DNA from: Aequorivita sp. | GTDB taxonomy: Bacteria > Bacteroidota > Bacteroidia > Flavobacteriales > Flavobacteriaceae | NCBI GenBank assembly: GCA_002733915.1 | Contig: NVXN01000001.1 | Span: 616,192-622,982, forward strand | Length of the DNA: 6,791 nt | Reading direction: 5' to 3' | Part shown: positions 1-6,501 of the stretch, piece by piece | Numbering within the stretch: position 1 is the stretch's first letter | Layout: every line of letters starts with the position of its first letter | Made by a program: the position numbers and the translations under genes | Notes under the pieces: model-generated | What the model was told of the DNA's origin: nothing | Databases searched by the model: none | What the model saw: the letters and a program-made list of their open reading frames with translations, nothing else

Positions 1-1
1 A

Positions 2-901
2 GTAAAAAAACTAAAAGGCTTTGATAGTAAATTTTTAAAAATAACCGCTGGAAGTGTTACCAATGTTGAATTGACAAAACCCTTACCTGAAAATTTTACT
101 GTTGAATTTGACCTTATTTTACCTGCCGAGCACCCTTATAGAAGACCTGGTATTGGTTTTGGCCCAAAACCAGAAGATATTGACAATTTATTGTCGAGCT
201 CCAACTCCATGACTTTTGATATTATGTCTGCTGAAATTGGAAACGGTTATTACGAATTAAGCTATGGCTTAAAAGAATTGGGATATACAAAAGAAAAAAT
301 TGCCTACAAAGCTCCCTTGCACCAAGCCATTAAAATGGCCTTTGAAGTAAATGGAGAACGAATTCGCCTTTTTATGGACGGGAAAAAAATGGTCGATTTG
401 CCAACACAGTTCAAGCCAGAATATAGAAAATCGTTGTTTTTTACTTCCATTACCAGTGGCTGGACCGAAACTGCAGCCGCTTATTTCTATATTTCAAATT
501 TGGTAATTGCAGAAACTGCAGGTGATGAACGAAGCCAAGTGCTAAAAGACTTGATGGAAAAAGGAAATTTTTCAACCAATGCCATCCTTTTCAATTCAGG
601 TTCTGCAACCATTAAAAGTGGAAGTGAAGCCATTTTAAAAGAAGTAGGCGAAGCCATGCAAAGTGTGCCAGATATGCGCATAATGATTATAGGCCATACC
701 GATGCCGACGGAAGCACAGAAAGCAACCTAAAGCTTTCACAGGAACGCGCCAAATCAGTAAGTGCAACACTTGTAAGCCAATATGGAATTTCTAATGGAA
801 GAATTCAAACAGACGGGAAAGGAGAGTCAAATCCTGTTGCAGACAACGACAGTGCATCAGGGAAGGAACAAAACCGAAGGGTTGAATTTATAAAACTTTA
901 A
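2..901 (+). CDS. OmpA-family envelope protein with lectin-like region (5' truncated)
   Basis: The frame is open from the left window edge, so the start lies outside; the TTG at 71 is internal and not a credible start. 299 residues are visible. Residues about 1-175 resemble a LamG/concanavalin-like beta-sandwich (alternating strands such as LPENFTVEFDLIL and IRLFMDGKKMVDLP). Residues about 190-299 form an OmpA C-terminal peptidoglycan-binding domain: FNSGSATIKSGSE at 197, GHTDADGS at 231, LSQERAKSV at 245 and the closing NRRVEF at 291. D234 and R249 sit 15 residues apart, as do the diaminopimelate-contacting Asp and Arg of E. coli OmpA, so peptidoglycan binding is likely intact. The family is normally periplasmic or outer-membrane anchored; the signal peptide would be off-window. 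What the lectin-like part binds is unknown. The next gene starts 21 bases downstream on the same strand, so co-transcription is likely. Confidence 0.9.
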   Translation, partial: VKKLKGFDSKFLKITAGSVTNVELTKPLPENFTVEFDLILPAEHPYRRPGIGFGPKPEDIDNLLSSSNSMTFDIMSAEIGNGYYELSYGLKELGYTKEKIAYKAPLHQAIKMAFEVNGERIRLFMDGKKMVDLPTQFKPEYRKSLFFTSITSGWTETAAAYFYISNLVIAETAGDERSQVLKDLMEKGNFSTNAILFNSGSATIKSGSEAILKEVGEAMQSVPDMRIMIIGHTDADGSTESNLKLSQERAKSVSATLVSQYGISNGRIQTDGKGESNPVADNDSASGKEQNRRVEFIKL

Positions 902-922
902 ACCACATAAACTTTACATACT

Positions 923-1609
923 ATGAAAAAAATCTTAATTACAACTATGGCTCTTTTCGGGCTTATGGCAGCTGTTCAAGGGCAAAACGGATGTAGTAAA
1001 TTCTATCCTTTGAAAGAGGGCACCAAAGCTGAAATCACCTCTTATGACAAAAAAGGTAAAATAGCAGCCATAGTAGACTATATAGTTTTAAATAAAAAGC
1101 AAATCCCCCAAGGGGAAGTTGCAACGATGAAATCTTCTGTTAAGGACGACAAGGGAAAACTGATAGCCGAAACAGAATATGACATTACCTGCGATGGCAC
1201 TAAAATTTCCATTGATTATAACTCAATGGTAAGCCCCATGATGATGGAGCAATTTCAAAATATGGAATATGATATTAGCGGTACGGAGCTGGAAATCCCG
1301 AACGACCTTTCGGTGGGCCAAGCACTTCCAGATGCCGAAATGAATATGAAAATTAGCGTGAGCGGCATTAACATGAATATGGATATGACCATAACAAACA
1401 GAAAGGTAATTGGTAAAGAAGACGTAACCACCCCAGCTGGAACGTTTACTTGCTTTGTTATAACCTACGATATGAATACCAAAATGGGGATGACCCAAAC
1501 TAGTAACTCAAAACAATGGATTGCCGAAGGCGTTGGCATGGTTAAACAGGAAGACTATCAAAGAGGAAAAGTATCATCAAGTAGCGTACTTACCAAATTT
1601 TCGAAATAA
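923..1609 (+). CDS. Secreted TapB/DUF3108-like protein
   Basis: 228 residues starting with a clear signal peptide (MKKILITTMALFGLMAAVQG, cleavage probably near G20/Q21). The mature protein begins with FYPLKEGTKAEITSYDKKGK, and further on has the layout of the TapB/DUF3108-like beta-rich family: VTTPAGTFTCFVITYDM at about 168-184 and WIAEGVGMVKQE at about 199-210. The family is common in Bacteroidetes as periplasmic or exported protein; its molecular role is not established and I assign none. Cysteines are C24, C90 and C177. Methionine is unusually dense (18 of 228), clustered at about 102-114 and 140-155 (VSPMMMEQF, NMNMDMT). The ATG at 923 places the signal peptide correctly; no Shine-Dalgarno is present, as usual in this phylum. 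It follows the OmpA-family gene by 21 bases and ends just before a terminator. The family assignment is from recall of sequence style, not a search. Confidence 0.85.
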   Translation: MKKILITTMALFGLMAAVQGQNGCSKFYPLKEGTKAEITSYDKKGKIAAIVDYIVLNKKQIPQGEVATMKSSVKDDKGKLIAETEYDITCDGTKISIDYNSMVSPMMMEQFQNMEYDISGTELEIPNDLSVGQALPDAEMNMKISVSGINMNMDMTITNRKVIGKEDVTTPAGTFTCFVITYDMNTKMGMTQTSNSKQWIAEGVGMVKQEDYQRGKVSSSSVLTKFSK

Positions 1610-1634
1610 AATAAACTAAACCAAATTAAATTTT

Positions 1635-1663
1635 AAAAAACCGGGGCTAGGCTTCGGTTTTTT
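1635..1663. terminator. Bidirectional intrinsic terminator between the TapB-like gene and lipB
   Basis: AAAAAACCG (1635-1643) pairs perfectly with CGGTTTTTT (1655-1663) around an 11-base loop. The right arm ends in a T run for + strand transcripts, and the A run gives a U tract for - strand transcripts. It sits between two converging genes and its loop and right arm overlap the last codons and stop of lipB (TAG at 1647-1649). Only 3 of the 9 pairs are G-C, so the stem is modest. Confidence 0.7.
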
Positions 1664-2363
1664 CTATTTGTGTGGCATCAAAAAGATGCAAGAAATGTTT
1701 TATTAATTTTTCTTTAACTTCTTCTACGGGTATTTCTGCCCTACCCAATTCAACATTCAAAGAGGTAACCGCTTTTCCCTTAATTCCACAGGGAATCATG
1801 TTGTCAAAATACCCTAAGTCTGTATTCACATTCAAAGCAAAACCGTGCATCGTAACCCAGCGGCTGGCGCGTACGCCCATAGCACAAATTTTTCTTGCAA
1901 AAGGGGTGCCCACATCTAGCCACACACCGGTTTCTCCTTTACTGCGCATTACGTTTAAACCGTATTCACCCAAAGTGAGGATAATCATTTCTTCCAGCAA
2001 ACGCATGTATTTATGAATGTCTGTAAAAAAATTCTCCAAATCCAATATTGGATAGCCCACAATTTGCCCAGGGCCATGATAGGTAATATCGCCTCCCCTA
2101 TTAATTTTATAAAATGTGGCGTTTATTTCCTTTAATTTTTCTTCGGGAATAAGCAAGTTTTCAATATGCCCGCTTTTCCCCAGAGTGTAAACATGTGGAT
2201 GCTCCACAAATAAAAAATAGTTAGGAGTCTGCTTTATTGGGGCAATCTGTTTGTGATTGGCTTTTTTCAATTCTAGAATTTTTTGAAAAAGGGTTTCTTG
2301 GTAATCCCAGGTTTCTTTGTAATCCCTTAATCCCAAATCTTCTATCTTCAATACTCTTTGCAA
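1647..2363 (-). CDS. lipB: Octanoyl-[acyl-carrier-protein]:protein N-octanoyltransferase LipB
   Basis: LipB transfers octanoyl from octanoyl-ACP to the lipoyl domains of 2-oxoacid dehydrogenases and GcvH; LipA then inserts sulfur. It acts in the cytoplasm. The 238 residues carry the family signatures: VEHPHVYTLGKSG at 53-65, RGGDITYHGPGQ at 89-100, catalytic Lys158 in ARKICAMGVR, HGFALNVN at 173-180 and the acyl-accepting Cys192 in MIPCGI. Length fits the family. The start is a TTG at 2361-2363: no in-frame ATG or GTG exists between it and the upstream in-frame stop, and the N-terminus (KIEDLGLRDYKETWDYQE) begins where flavobacterial LipB proteins normally do. It converges on the TapB-like gene and is divergent from the metalloprotease gene; it appears monocistronic. 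Confidence 0.97.
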   Translation of the reverse strand: MQRVLKIEDLGLRDYKETWDYQETLFQKILELKKANHKQIAPIKQTPNYFLFVEHPHVYTLGKSGHIENLLIPEEKLKEINATFYKINRGGDITYHGPGQIVGYPILDLENFFTDIHKYMRLLEEMIILTLGEYGLNVMRSKGETGVWLDVGTPFARKICAMGVRASRWVTMHGFALNVNTDLGYFDNMIPCGIKGKAVTSLNVELGRAEIPVEEVKEKLIKHFLHLFDATQIEKTEA

Positions 2364-2458
2364 AACTGTTGCCTTTAAATTTAGTGGGGTAAAATTATTA
2401 ATATATATTAATTATTATATCCCATTTAATGTATTTCAAATTTTTTTGGACAAAAAAT

Positions 2459-2466
2459 CAAAGTTA
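2459..2466 (-). promoter_or_regulatory. Candidate lipB promoter -7 element
   Basis: On the - strand this reads TAACTTTG, an exact match to the Bacteroidetes -7 consensus TAnnTTTG. It would give a leader of roughly 90 bases before the lipB TTG start. I see no convincing TTTG-like -33 element at the expected distance, so the call is weak. It is the only exact match on this strand between lipB and the protease gene. Confidence 0.35.
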
Positions 2467-2502
2467 AGTTCTTAAAAATTTACTAATTTCCTTAAAGGGT
2501 CT

Positions 2503-2510
2503 TATATTTA
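2503..2510 (+). promoter_or_regulatory. Candidate metalloprotease promoter -7 element
   Basis: TATATTTA matches TAnnTTTG in all but the last base and lies 31 bases before the ATG at 2542, a normal leader length. A -33 TTTG is not evident at the right distance. The bases just before the start (ACCTAAAA) are A-rich, the usual initiation context in this phylum. Confidence 0.35.
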
Positions 2511-2541
2511 CAGTTCTAAACATTCATAAAATTACCTAAAA

Positions 2542-4809
2542 ATGAAAAAAAGTACTTTTAAATCCATTGTGGTTTTATCCCTTTCACTCTTGTGTTTTGG
2601 ATTAAACGCACAGAATTCCTCTAAACTTTGGACCCAAGTATCAGAGCGGGCTGTCACATCAAAAGTTAAGGAATTCAGAAATTCTGTTCCTACTGATTAT
2701 AAGCTTTTCAGTTTAAACACTCCAGCATTACAATCCATTCTTGCTACTGCTCCTTCTAGAGCAAACCTTAAAAATTCTAATGTAATTATTGAGCTTCCAG
2801 TTGGCAACGGTGAATTGCAAAAATTTAGAGTTGTAGACGCGTCAAACTTTGCTCCAGAATTGCAGCAAAGACATCCTGATATCCGTTCCTTTGCTGGCCA
2901 GGGTATTGAAGATCCATCAGCAGTTGCTAGATTTAGTATTTCACCATATACAGGTGTACATGTAATGATAACTTCGGCAAAGCACCCTACAGTATATGTA
3001 GATCCATACACTCAGGATAAACGCCAATACATCAGCTATTCCAGAAAAGATTTGCCTTCATCTCTGGAGCCGTTTGTATGTTTGGTAGAGGAGCAAATTG
3101 GGCCACGACCAAATATCGATGAAAATGCAAGTGCCAATCGAAATGCAGACGATGGTATGCTTAGAACCTTTAGATTGGCTCTAGCTGCTAATGGAGAGTA
3201 TTCTCTTTGGCATTTAAACAATCAAGGTATTGATCCAGCTGCTAGCGATGCTATTAAAAAAGCAGCCGTTTTATCTGCTCAAAACGTAGCGATGACAAGA
3301 GTAAACGGTATTTATGAAAGAGACGTTGCCATAACAATGGTAATTATTCCTAATAATGAGGATATTATATTTTTAAACCCTGCCACAGATGGCTTAGATA
3401 ATACTTCTAATGTAATTAACCAAATACAGGCTAAAATAGACGGTATTATAGGTTTTCCAAATTATGACATAGGACACGTATTTACCACTGGAGGTGGAGG
3501 TATTGCACAACTGCGTTCCCCTTGTACTGCAAATAAAGCAAGAGGTGTAACAGGATTACCAGCCCCCATCAATGATCCATTTTATGTAGATTACGTAAGC
3601 CATGAGATGGGCCACCAGTTTGGTGGAAACCATACCCAAAACAATAACTGCCAGAGATCGAATGCATCTTATGAACCAGGAAGCGCATCAACCATTATGG
3701 GCTACGCCGGAATTTGTCCTCCTAATGTTCAAAACATTAGCGATGATTATTTTCACGGTTACAGCATCCAAGAAATGTGGAACTTTGTATCAGTAGGCCA
3801 AGGCCAATGTGCTGTACAAACTCCTACCAACAATCTTCCTCCAGACGTAGATGCAGGACCTGACTATACCATTCCAAAATCAACTCCTTTTGTACTTAAA
3901 GGAACAGCTATGGATCCTGACGGAGATATTTTGAGCTACTGCTGGGAGCAATTAAACAGCAATCCCGCACCAATGCCACCACTTAACACTTCAACATTGG
4001 GGCCAGCTTTTAGATCTATAGATCCACTTGACTCACCGGATAGATATATGCCTATGATTTCAACTGTTCTTGCTGGACAATTAGGGGGACCAGGAACTTC
4101 AAATATCTGGGAAGTTGTACCTTCTGTAGCCAGAACTATGAACTTTAGATTAACCGTTCGGGACAACGTACCCGGTGGTGGCGCTTCGCAAAGCGATAAT
4201 ATGGTATTGACTTTTGATGGAGCTTCGGGTCCTTTTGTAGTAACCTCACAAGCCACACCTACCAATTGGACTATCGGAAATACAGAGACCATTACTTGGG
4301 ACGTCGCCGGAACTGATGTGGCTCCAGTAAGCTGCTCAAATGTTGATATATGGTTTTCTACGGATGGTGGAATCACCTATCCAATATCAATTGCACTTAA
4401 CGTACCTAACACCGGTAGCGCAGTTATAGATGTGCCAAATGTGAATACGACTACTGGAAGATTGATGGTAATGGGATCAGACAACATTTTCTATGATCTT
4501 AACGACGATGTTATTACAGTTGATGGAACTGTAGGTGTAGATGACTTTACGTTTGACAATTTTGCGGTTTATCCAAACCCTTCAAATGGCACTTTTAATC
4601 TTTCCTTCAAGCCAGCTTCTAACGACAACATTGAAGTTTCACTTTATGATTTGAGAGGAAGAGCTATTAATCAATATACATTTGATGATGTTGCTGCTTC
4701 TACTACATTCAGCAAACAATTGAATTACAACTATATTGAAAGCGGTATGTATTTCCTTGTTGTGAAAAATGGCAACAAAGTAACTACCAAGAAGATTGTG
4801 AAGAATTAA
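2542..4809 (+). CDS. Secreted reprolysin-like zinc metalloprotease with T9SS sorting domain
   Basis: 755 residues, secreted by Sec and then the Type IX system. Order of parts: signal peptide 1-23 (cleavage near LNA|Q); propeptide about 24-205; catalytic domain about 206-425 with the zinc motif HEMGHQFGGNH at 354-364 (ligands H354, H358, H364; catalytic E355) and the metzincin Met-turn TIMGYAG with M386; a PKD/Ig-like module about 431-560 (PPDVDAGPDYT, AMDPDGD); a second beta-sandwich about 563-660 (WTIGNTETITWDV); and a type A sorting domain about 672-755 (VYPNPSNGTF at 676, ending TKKIVKN). All expected catalytic residues are present, so it should be active after propeptide removal. Family: reprolysin/M12B-like. 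The sorting domain predicts passage across the outer membrane and cleavage of the tail on export, with the enzyme released or attached to the surface. The substrate is unknown; extracellular protein or peptide digestion is the simplest inference. It is a single-gene unit flanked by a divergent promoter region and a strong terminator. Confidence 0.95.
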   Translation: MKKSTFKSIVVLSLSLLCFGLNAQNSSKLWTQVSERAVTSKVKEFRNSVPTDYKLFSLNTPALQSILATAPSRANLKNSNVIIELPVGNGELQKFRVVDASNFAPELQQRHPDIRSFAGQGIEDPSAVARFSISPYTGVHVMITSAKHPTVYVDPYTQDKRQYISYSRKDLPSSLEPFVCLVEEQIGPRPNIDENASANRNADDGMLRTFRLALAANGEYSLWHLNNQGIDPAASDAIKKAAVLSAQNVAMTRVNGIYERDVAITMVIIPNNEDIIFLNPATDGLDNTSNVINQIQAKIDGIIGFPNYDIGHVFTTGGGGIAQLRSPCTANKARGVTGLPAPINDPFYVDYVSHEMGHQFGGNHTQNNNCQRSNASYEPGSASTIMGYAGICPPNVQNISDDYFHGYSIQEMWNFVSVGQGQCAVQTPTNNLPPDVDAGPDYTIPKSTPFVLKGTAMDPDGDILSYCWEQLNSNPAPMPPLNTSTLGPAFRSIDPLDSPDRYMPMISTVLAGQLGGPGTSNIWEVVPSVARTMNFRLTVRDNVPGGGASQSDNMVLTFDGASGPFVVTSQATPTNWTIGNTETITWDVAGTDVAPVSCSNVDIWFSTDGGITYPISIALNVPNTGSAVIDVPNVNTTTGRLMVMGSDNIFYDLNDDVITVDGTVGVDDFTFDNFAVYPNPSNGTFNLSFKPASNDNIEVSLYDLRGRAINQYTFDDVAASTTFSKQLNYNYIESGMYFLVVKNGNKVTTKKIVKN

Positions 4810-4831
4810 TTCAAAACAGCTTTTCAATAAA

Positions 4832-4864
4832 AAAAGAGGCGTTCATATTATGAACGCCTCTTTT
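4832..4864. terminator. Strong bidirectional terminator
   Basis: AAAAGAGGCGTTCAT (4832-4846) pairs perfectly with ATGAACGCCTCTTTT (4850-4864) around a 3-base loop: 15 bp, with a GC-rich base flanked by A and T runs. It therefore ends + strand transcripts from the metalloprotease gene (22 bases after its stop) and - strand transcripts of the convergent lipoprotein operon. Confidence 0.92.
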
Positions 4865-4876
4865 CATTTAATACAG

Positions 4877-4935
4877 CTCTTTTCTCTTTTCTCTTTTCTC
4901 TTTATTCTTTATTCTTTATTCTTTATTCTTTATTC
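4877..4935. repeat. Heptanucleotide tandem repeat, two subtypes
   Basis: Eight complete 7-base units plus 3 bases in unbroken register: three CTCTTTT (4877-4897), one hybrid CTCTTTA (4898-4904), four TTCTTTA (4905-4932), then TTC. The + strand is pyrimidine-rich. The right end supplies two of the three bases of the TGA stop of the - strand lipoprotein gene (4934-4936). The array lies 12 bases from the terminator, inside the predicted 3' untranslated RNA of the lipoprotein operon, where it would appear as repeats of GAATAAA and GAGAAAA. Confidence 0.95.
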
Positions 4936-5467
4936 AAAGTTTAACCGTTTCCGTAATCCGAGAAACTACTTGCGATGTTTTTCCCACCTTAAAGTTAAGG
5001 TCAAACATCAAATTACGATTATTTTTTTCTACCAACAATTTTCCGTCATTTATTGGGTAATAACCCGCTTCTCCTTTACAATAGCAATGTTTGCCATATA
5101 GCAGTTTCACATCACTTAAATTCTCGTTTACCATATTTATATTATCAGCCGCAGCTGGTATTTCGAAATGGATGGTTTCAGAATAATCACCATCTACAGT
5201 TCCTTCAGGGCCCTTTTTTATATAAGTATAGACTACTACTATATTTTGGCCATCAACCATTTCTGGATAGACCGCTCCCGTACCATCTTCTTTAACAATA
5301 AGGGTTTTATTTTTATGCAAGACCACGCTACACGTTCCTTCTTCTGGGCAATTGTTTTTAGTATCAACTTGTTCCATAGTGTTCTTTTCTATTGTAGTTA
5401 CTGTTTCAGTCTGCGTTTTACAGGCGTTTACCATAACTAGTGGGATTAAAAAATAGAATGCTTTCAT
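4934..5467 (-). CDS. Predicted lipoprotein of unknown function, cysteine-containing
   Basis: 177 residues. The N-terminus MKAFYFLIPLVMVNAC is a short lipoprotein signal with lipid-acceptor C16; asparagine at -2 (VNAC) is slightly atypical. No acidic cluster follows the cysteine, so a periplasm-facing position is more likely than surface export. A polar linker (about 17-38) leads to a beta-rich domain. Four further cysteines occur as two close pairs: C40/C46 (NNCPEEGTCS) and C128/C130 (GKHCYCKGEAGYYP). They could form disulfides or bind a metal. I recognise no family. The stop is TGA overlapping the tandem repeat; an in-frame TAA follows five codons later, inside the array. The gene is 56 bases downstream of the next lipoprotein gene with no terminator between, so it is probably the last gene of the yqaE-like operon. 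Confidence 0.85.
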   Translation of the reverse strand: MKAFYFLIPLVMVNACKTQTETVTTIEKNTMEQVDTKNNCPEEGTCSVVLHKNKTLIVKEDGTGAVYPEMVDGQNIVVVYTYIKKGPEGTVDGDYSETIHFEIPAAADNINMVNENLSDVKLLYGKHCYCKGEAGYYPINDGKLLVEKNNRNLMFDLNFKVGKTSQVVSRITETVKL

Positions 5468-5502
5468 AGTGTGAATGTTTATTGTTAGTAAAGATGAATA
5501 TA

Positions 5503-5510
5503 CAAATACA
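5503..5510 (-). promoter_or_regulatory. Possible internal promoter before the 177-residue lipoprotein gene
   Basis: The - strand reads TGTATTTG, one mismatch from TAnnTTTG, 35 bases before the ATG. A TTG at 5535-5533 lies 22 bases further upstream, inside the end of the preceding gene. It could give the last gene its own transcript in addition to read-through. Weak. Confidence 0.25.
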
Positions 5511-5523
5511 TTGCCGAAGTTTA

Positions 5524-6264
5524 TTATTTCTCCAATTCCACTTCCAAATCTAGCAGGTCTGGATTCTTGAAATATTCAATAAAAGATTTTTGTACGGTCA
5601 TTGTTTTTCTATCTGCTGAAAATGTAGCTCCAGGCTGGGATGTTTTCTTTATTTTCTTAGGAAAAGTATATTTTAAAGTATAATTAGAGCCCCCCATAAA
5701 TGCTTCAGCCTGTTTTAAACTATCCACCTGTTTTTGGTGCATTGCCTTATCCTTTATATAAGCATCGCGCTTAAAGATATTCTTTTTAAAAGAATAGTTT
5801 ACGCCTATAAGTTCTGGAGAATCCTCTTCTTTTTTTATTTCGGTATTTGAATCTGGGTTGGGCATTAAATCGCTTGCCTGTTCCAGTCCGTTAAACATAT
5901 CGTTCGCCTCGCCCACATTCATAAAATTTGTTGAAATATCATAAACCATTTCAGAGGCTTCTGAATCCATTTTCAAATGAATTTTGTAATTCTCCAGTTT
6001 TTTCAGTTTAAGCTGTTCCTTAGCAGGAAGTTTGGAGATACTGTCCCTTTTTTCTTCCAAAAAAAGTTTCATATTAACAATAGTATCCATTTTCACTACT
6101 GTTGAATCAACCATTGCGGCACCACCAAAGGCCATCATTTCGTTAAGGTTTACTTCTATGGCCATGGAACCACTTCCATCTTCATTCAAAACCATGGTTT
6201 CTGTAAATTGGCAGCTCAATACGGTAAATGCCAAACTTAAAAGGACTAGTAGTTTTATTCGCAT
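5524..6264 (-). CDS. Predicted lipoprotein of unknown function
   Basis: 246 residues with a good lipoprotein signal (hydrophobic 4-16, lipobox VLSC, C18 acylated). The mature protein opens with FTETMVLNEDGSGSM (20-34), a strand-turn-strand pattern seen at the start of several bacterial surface lipoproteins of the LppM-like type; that resemblance is an impression, not a search. A charged, probably helical stretch follows (about 66-95, EEKRDSISKLPAKEQLKLKK), then a beta-type segment (96-115), an acidic linker (about 135-150) and a C-terminal beta region (YTLKYTFPKKIKK at 195-207, then ATFSADRKTMTVQKS). There is no catalytic signature and only the lipid cysteine. Lacking an acid cluster after C18, it probably faces the periplasm. 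It starts 4 bases after the stop of the yqaE-like gene, which strongly suggests a shared transcript and perhaps coupled translation. Confidence 0.88.
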   Translation of the reverse strand: MRIKLLVLLSLAFTVLSCQFTETMVLNEDGSGSMAIEVNLNEMMAFGGAAMVDSTVVKMDTIVNMKLFLEEKRDSISKLPAKEQLKLKKLENYKIHLKMDSEASEMVYDISTNFMNVGEANDMFNGLEQASDLMPNPDSNTEIKKEEDSPELIGVNYSFKKNIFKRDAYIKDKAMHQKQVDSLKQAEAFMGGSNYTLKYTFPKKIKKTSQPGATFSADRKTMTVQKSFIEYFKNPDLLDLEVELEK

Positions 6265-6268
6265 CGGT

Positions 6269-6427
6269 TTATCTGTTAGGATTATTCAATATTATAAGAG
6301 CGGCAATAACGCCTGGAATCCAACCACAAACCGTAAGGATAAAAACAATCAATACAGAACCACAACCTTTGCCAACCACGGCAAGGGGCGGAAATAGGAT
6401 TGCAAGCAAAACGCGCCATAAACTCAT
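6269..6427 (-). CDS. YqaE/Pmp3-family small membrane protein
   Basis: 52 residues starting MSLWRVLLAILFPPLAVVGK and ending ILNNPNR, with an ATG at 6427-6425 and TAA at 6271-6269. Two membrane helices fit (about 4-19 and 24-46). The family hallmarks are all present: the ILFPPLAV motif at 10-17, a glycine-rich turn GKGCGS at 19-24, and LTVCGWIPGVIAAL at 31-44, which matches the LT..GWiPGiiHA-type motif of the family with Ala where His is common. Length matches the usual 50-60 residues. Pmp3/YqaE proteins are plasma or inner-membrane proteolipids linked to stress and membrane potential in yeast and bacteria; the exact mechanism is unknown. It is the first gene of a likely three-gene operon with the two lipoproteins. 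Confidence 0.93.
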   Translation of the reverse strand: MSLWRVLLAILFPPLAVVGKGCGSVLIVFILTVCGWIPGVIAALIILNNPNR

Positions 6428-6433
6428 AGAAAA

Positions 6434-6441
6434 CAAATTTA
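6434..6441 (-). promoter_or_regulatory. Candidate promoter of the yqaE-like operon
   Basis: The - strand reads TAAATTTG, an exact TAnnTTTG match, only 6 bases before the ATG at 6427. A TTG (within TTGACAG, 6467-6461) lies 23 bases further upstream as a possible -33 element; the spacing is longer than the usual 19-21. Transcription would begin at or beside the start codon, implying an almost leaderless mRNA, unless the real promoter is further up. Confidence 0.45.
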
Positions 6442-6501
6442 CAATTAATATTTAAGCTATCTGTCAAGCTATTTTTCCTTTTGCTACAAGATTTTATTTT
6501 T

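Noticed and set aside
71..73. TTG as start of the OmpA-family gene
   Set aside because: The frame is open to the window edge with sequence continuous with the domain (GSVTNVELTKPLPENF), so the gene is truncated, not started here.
1672..2016. 114-codon + strand ORF over lipB
   Set aside because: It is antisense to the LipB catalytic region; the - strand frame carries all family signatures.
3936..4376. 146-codon ORF on the - strand inside the metalloprotease gene
   Set aside because: It lies wholly antisense to a well-supported coding sequence, and its composition mirrors the sense codons with no recognisable motifs.
4877..4935. CRISPR array
   Set aside because: The 7-base units are contiguous with no spacers; this is a microsatellite-like repeat.
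4850..5101. 83-codon + strand ORF with repetitive F/L/S composition
   Set aside because: It is a translation of the terminator, the heptad array and the antisense of the lipoprotein gene.
6032..6397. + strand ORF opposite the 246-residue lipoprotein and the yqaE-like gene
   Set aside because: It overlaps two better-supported - strand genes and has low-complexity shadow composition.
6461..6467. Proteobacterial-type TTGACA -35 box
   Set aside because: Bacteroidetes use a different primary sigma consensus and no TATAAT partner is at 17 bases; the match is kept only as a possible -33 TTG.
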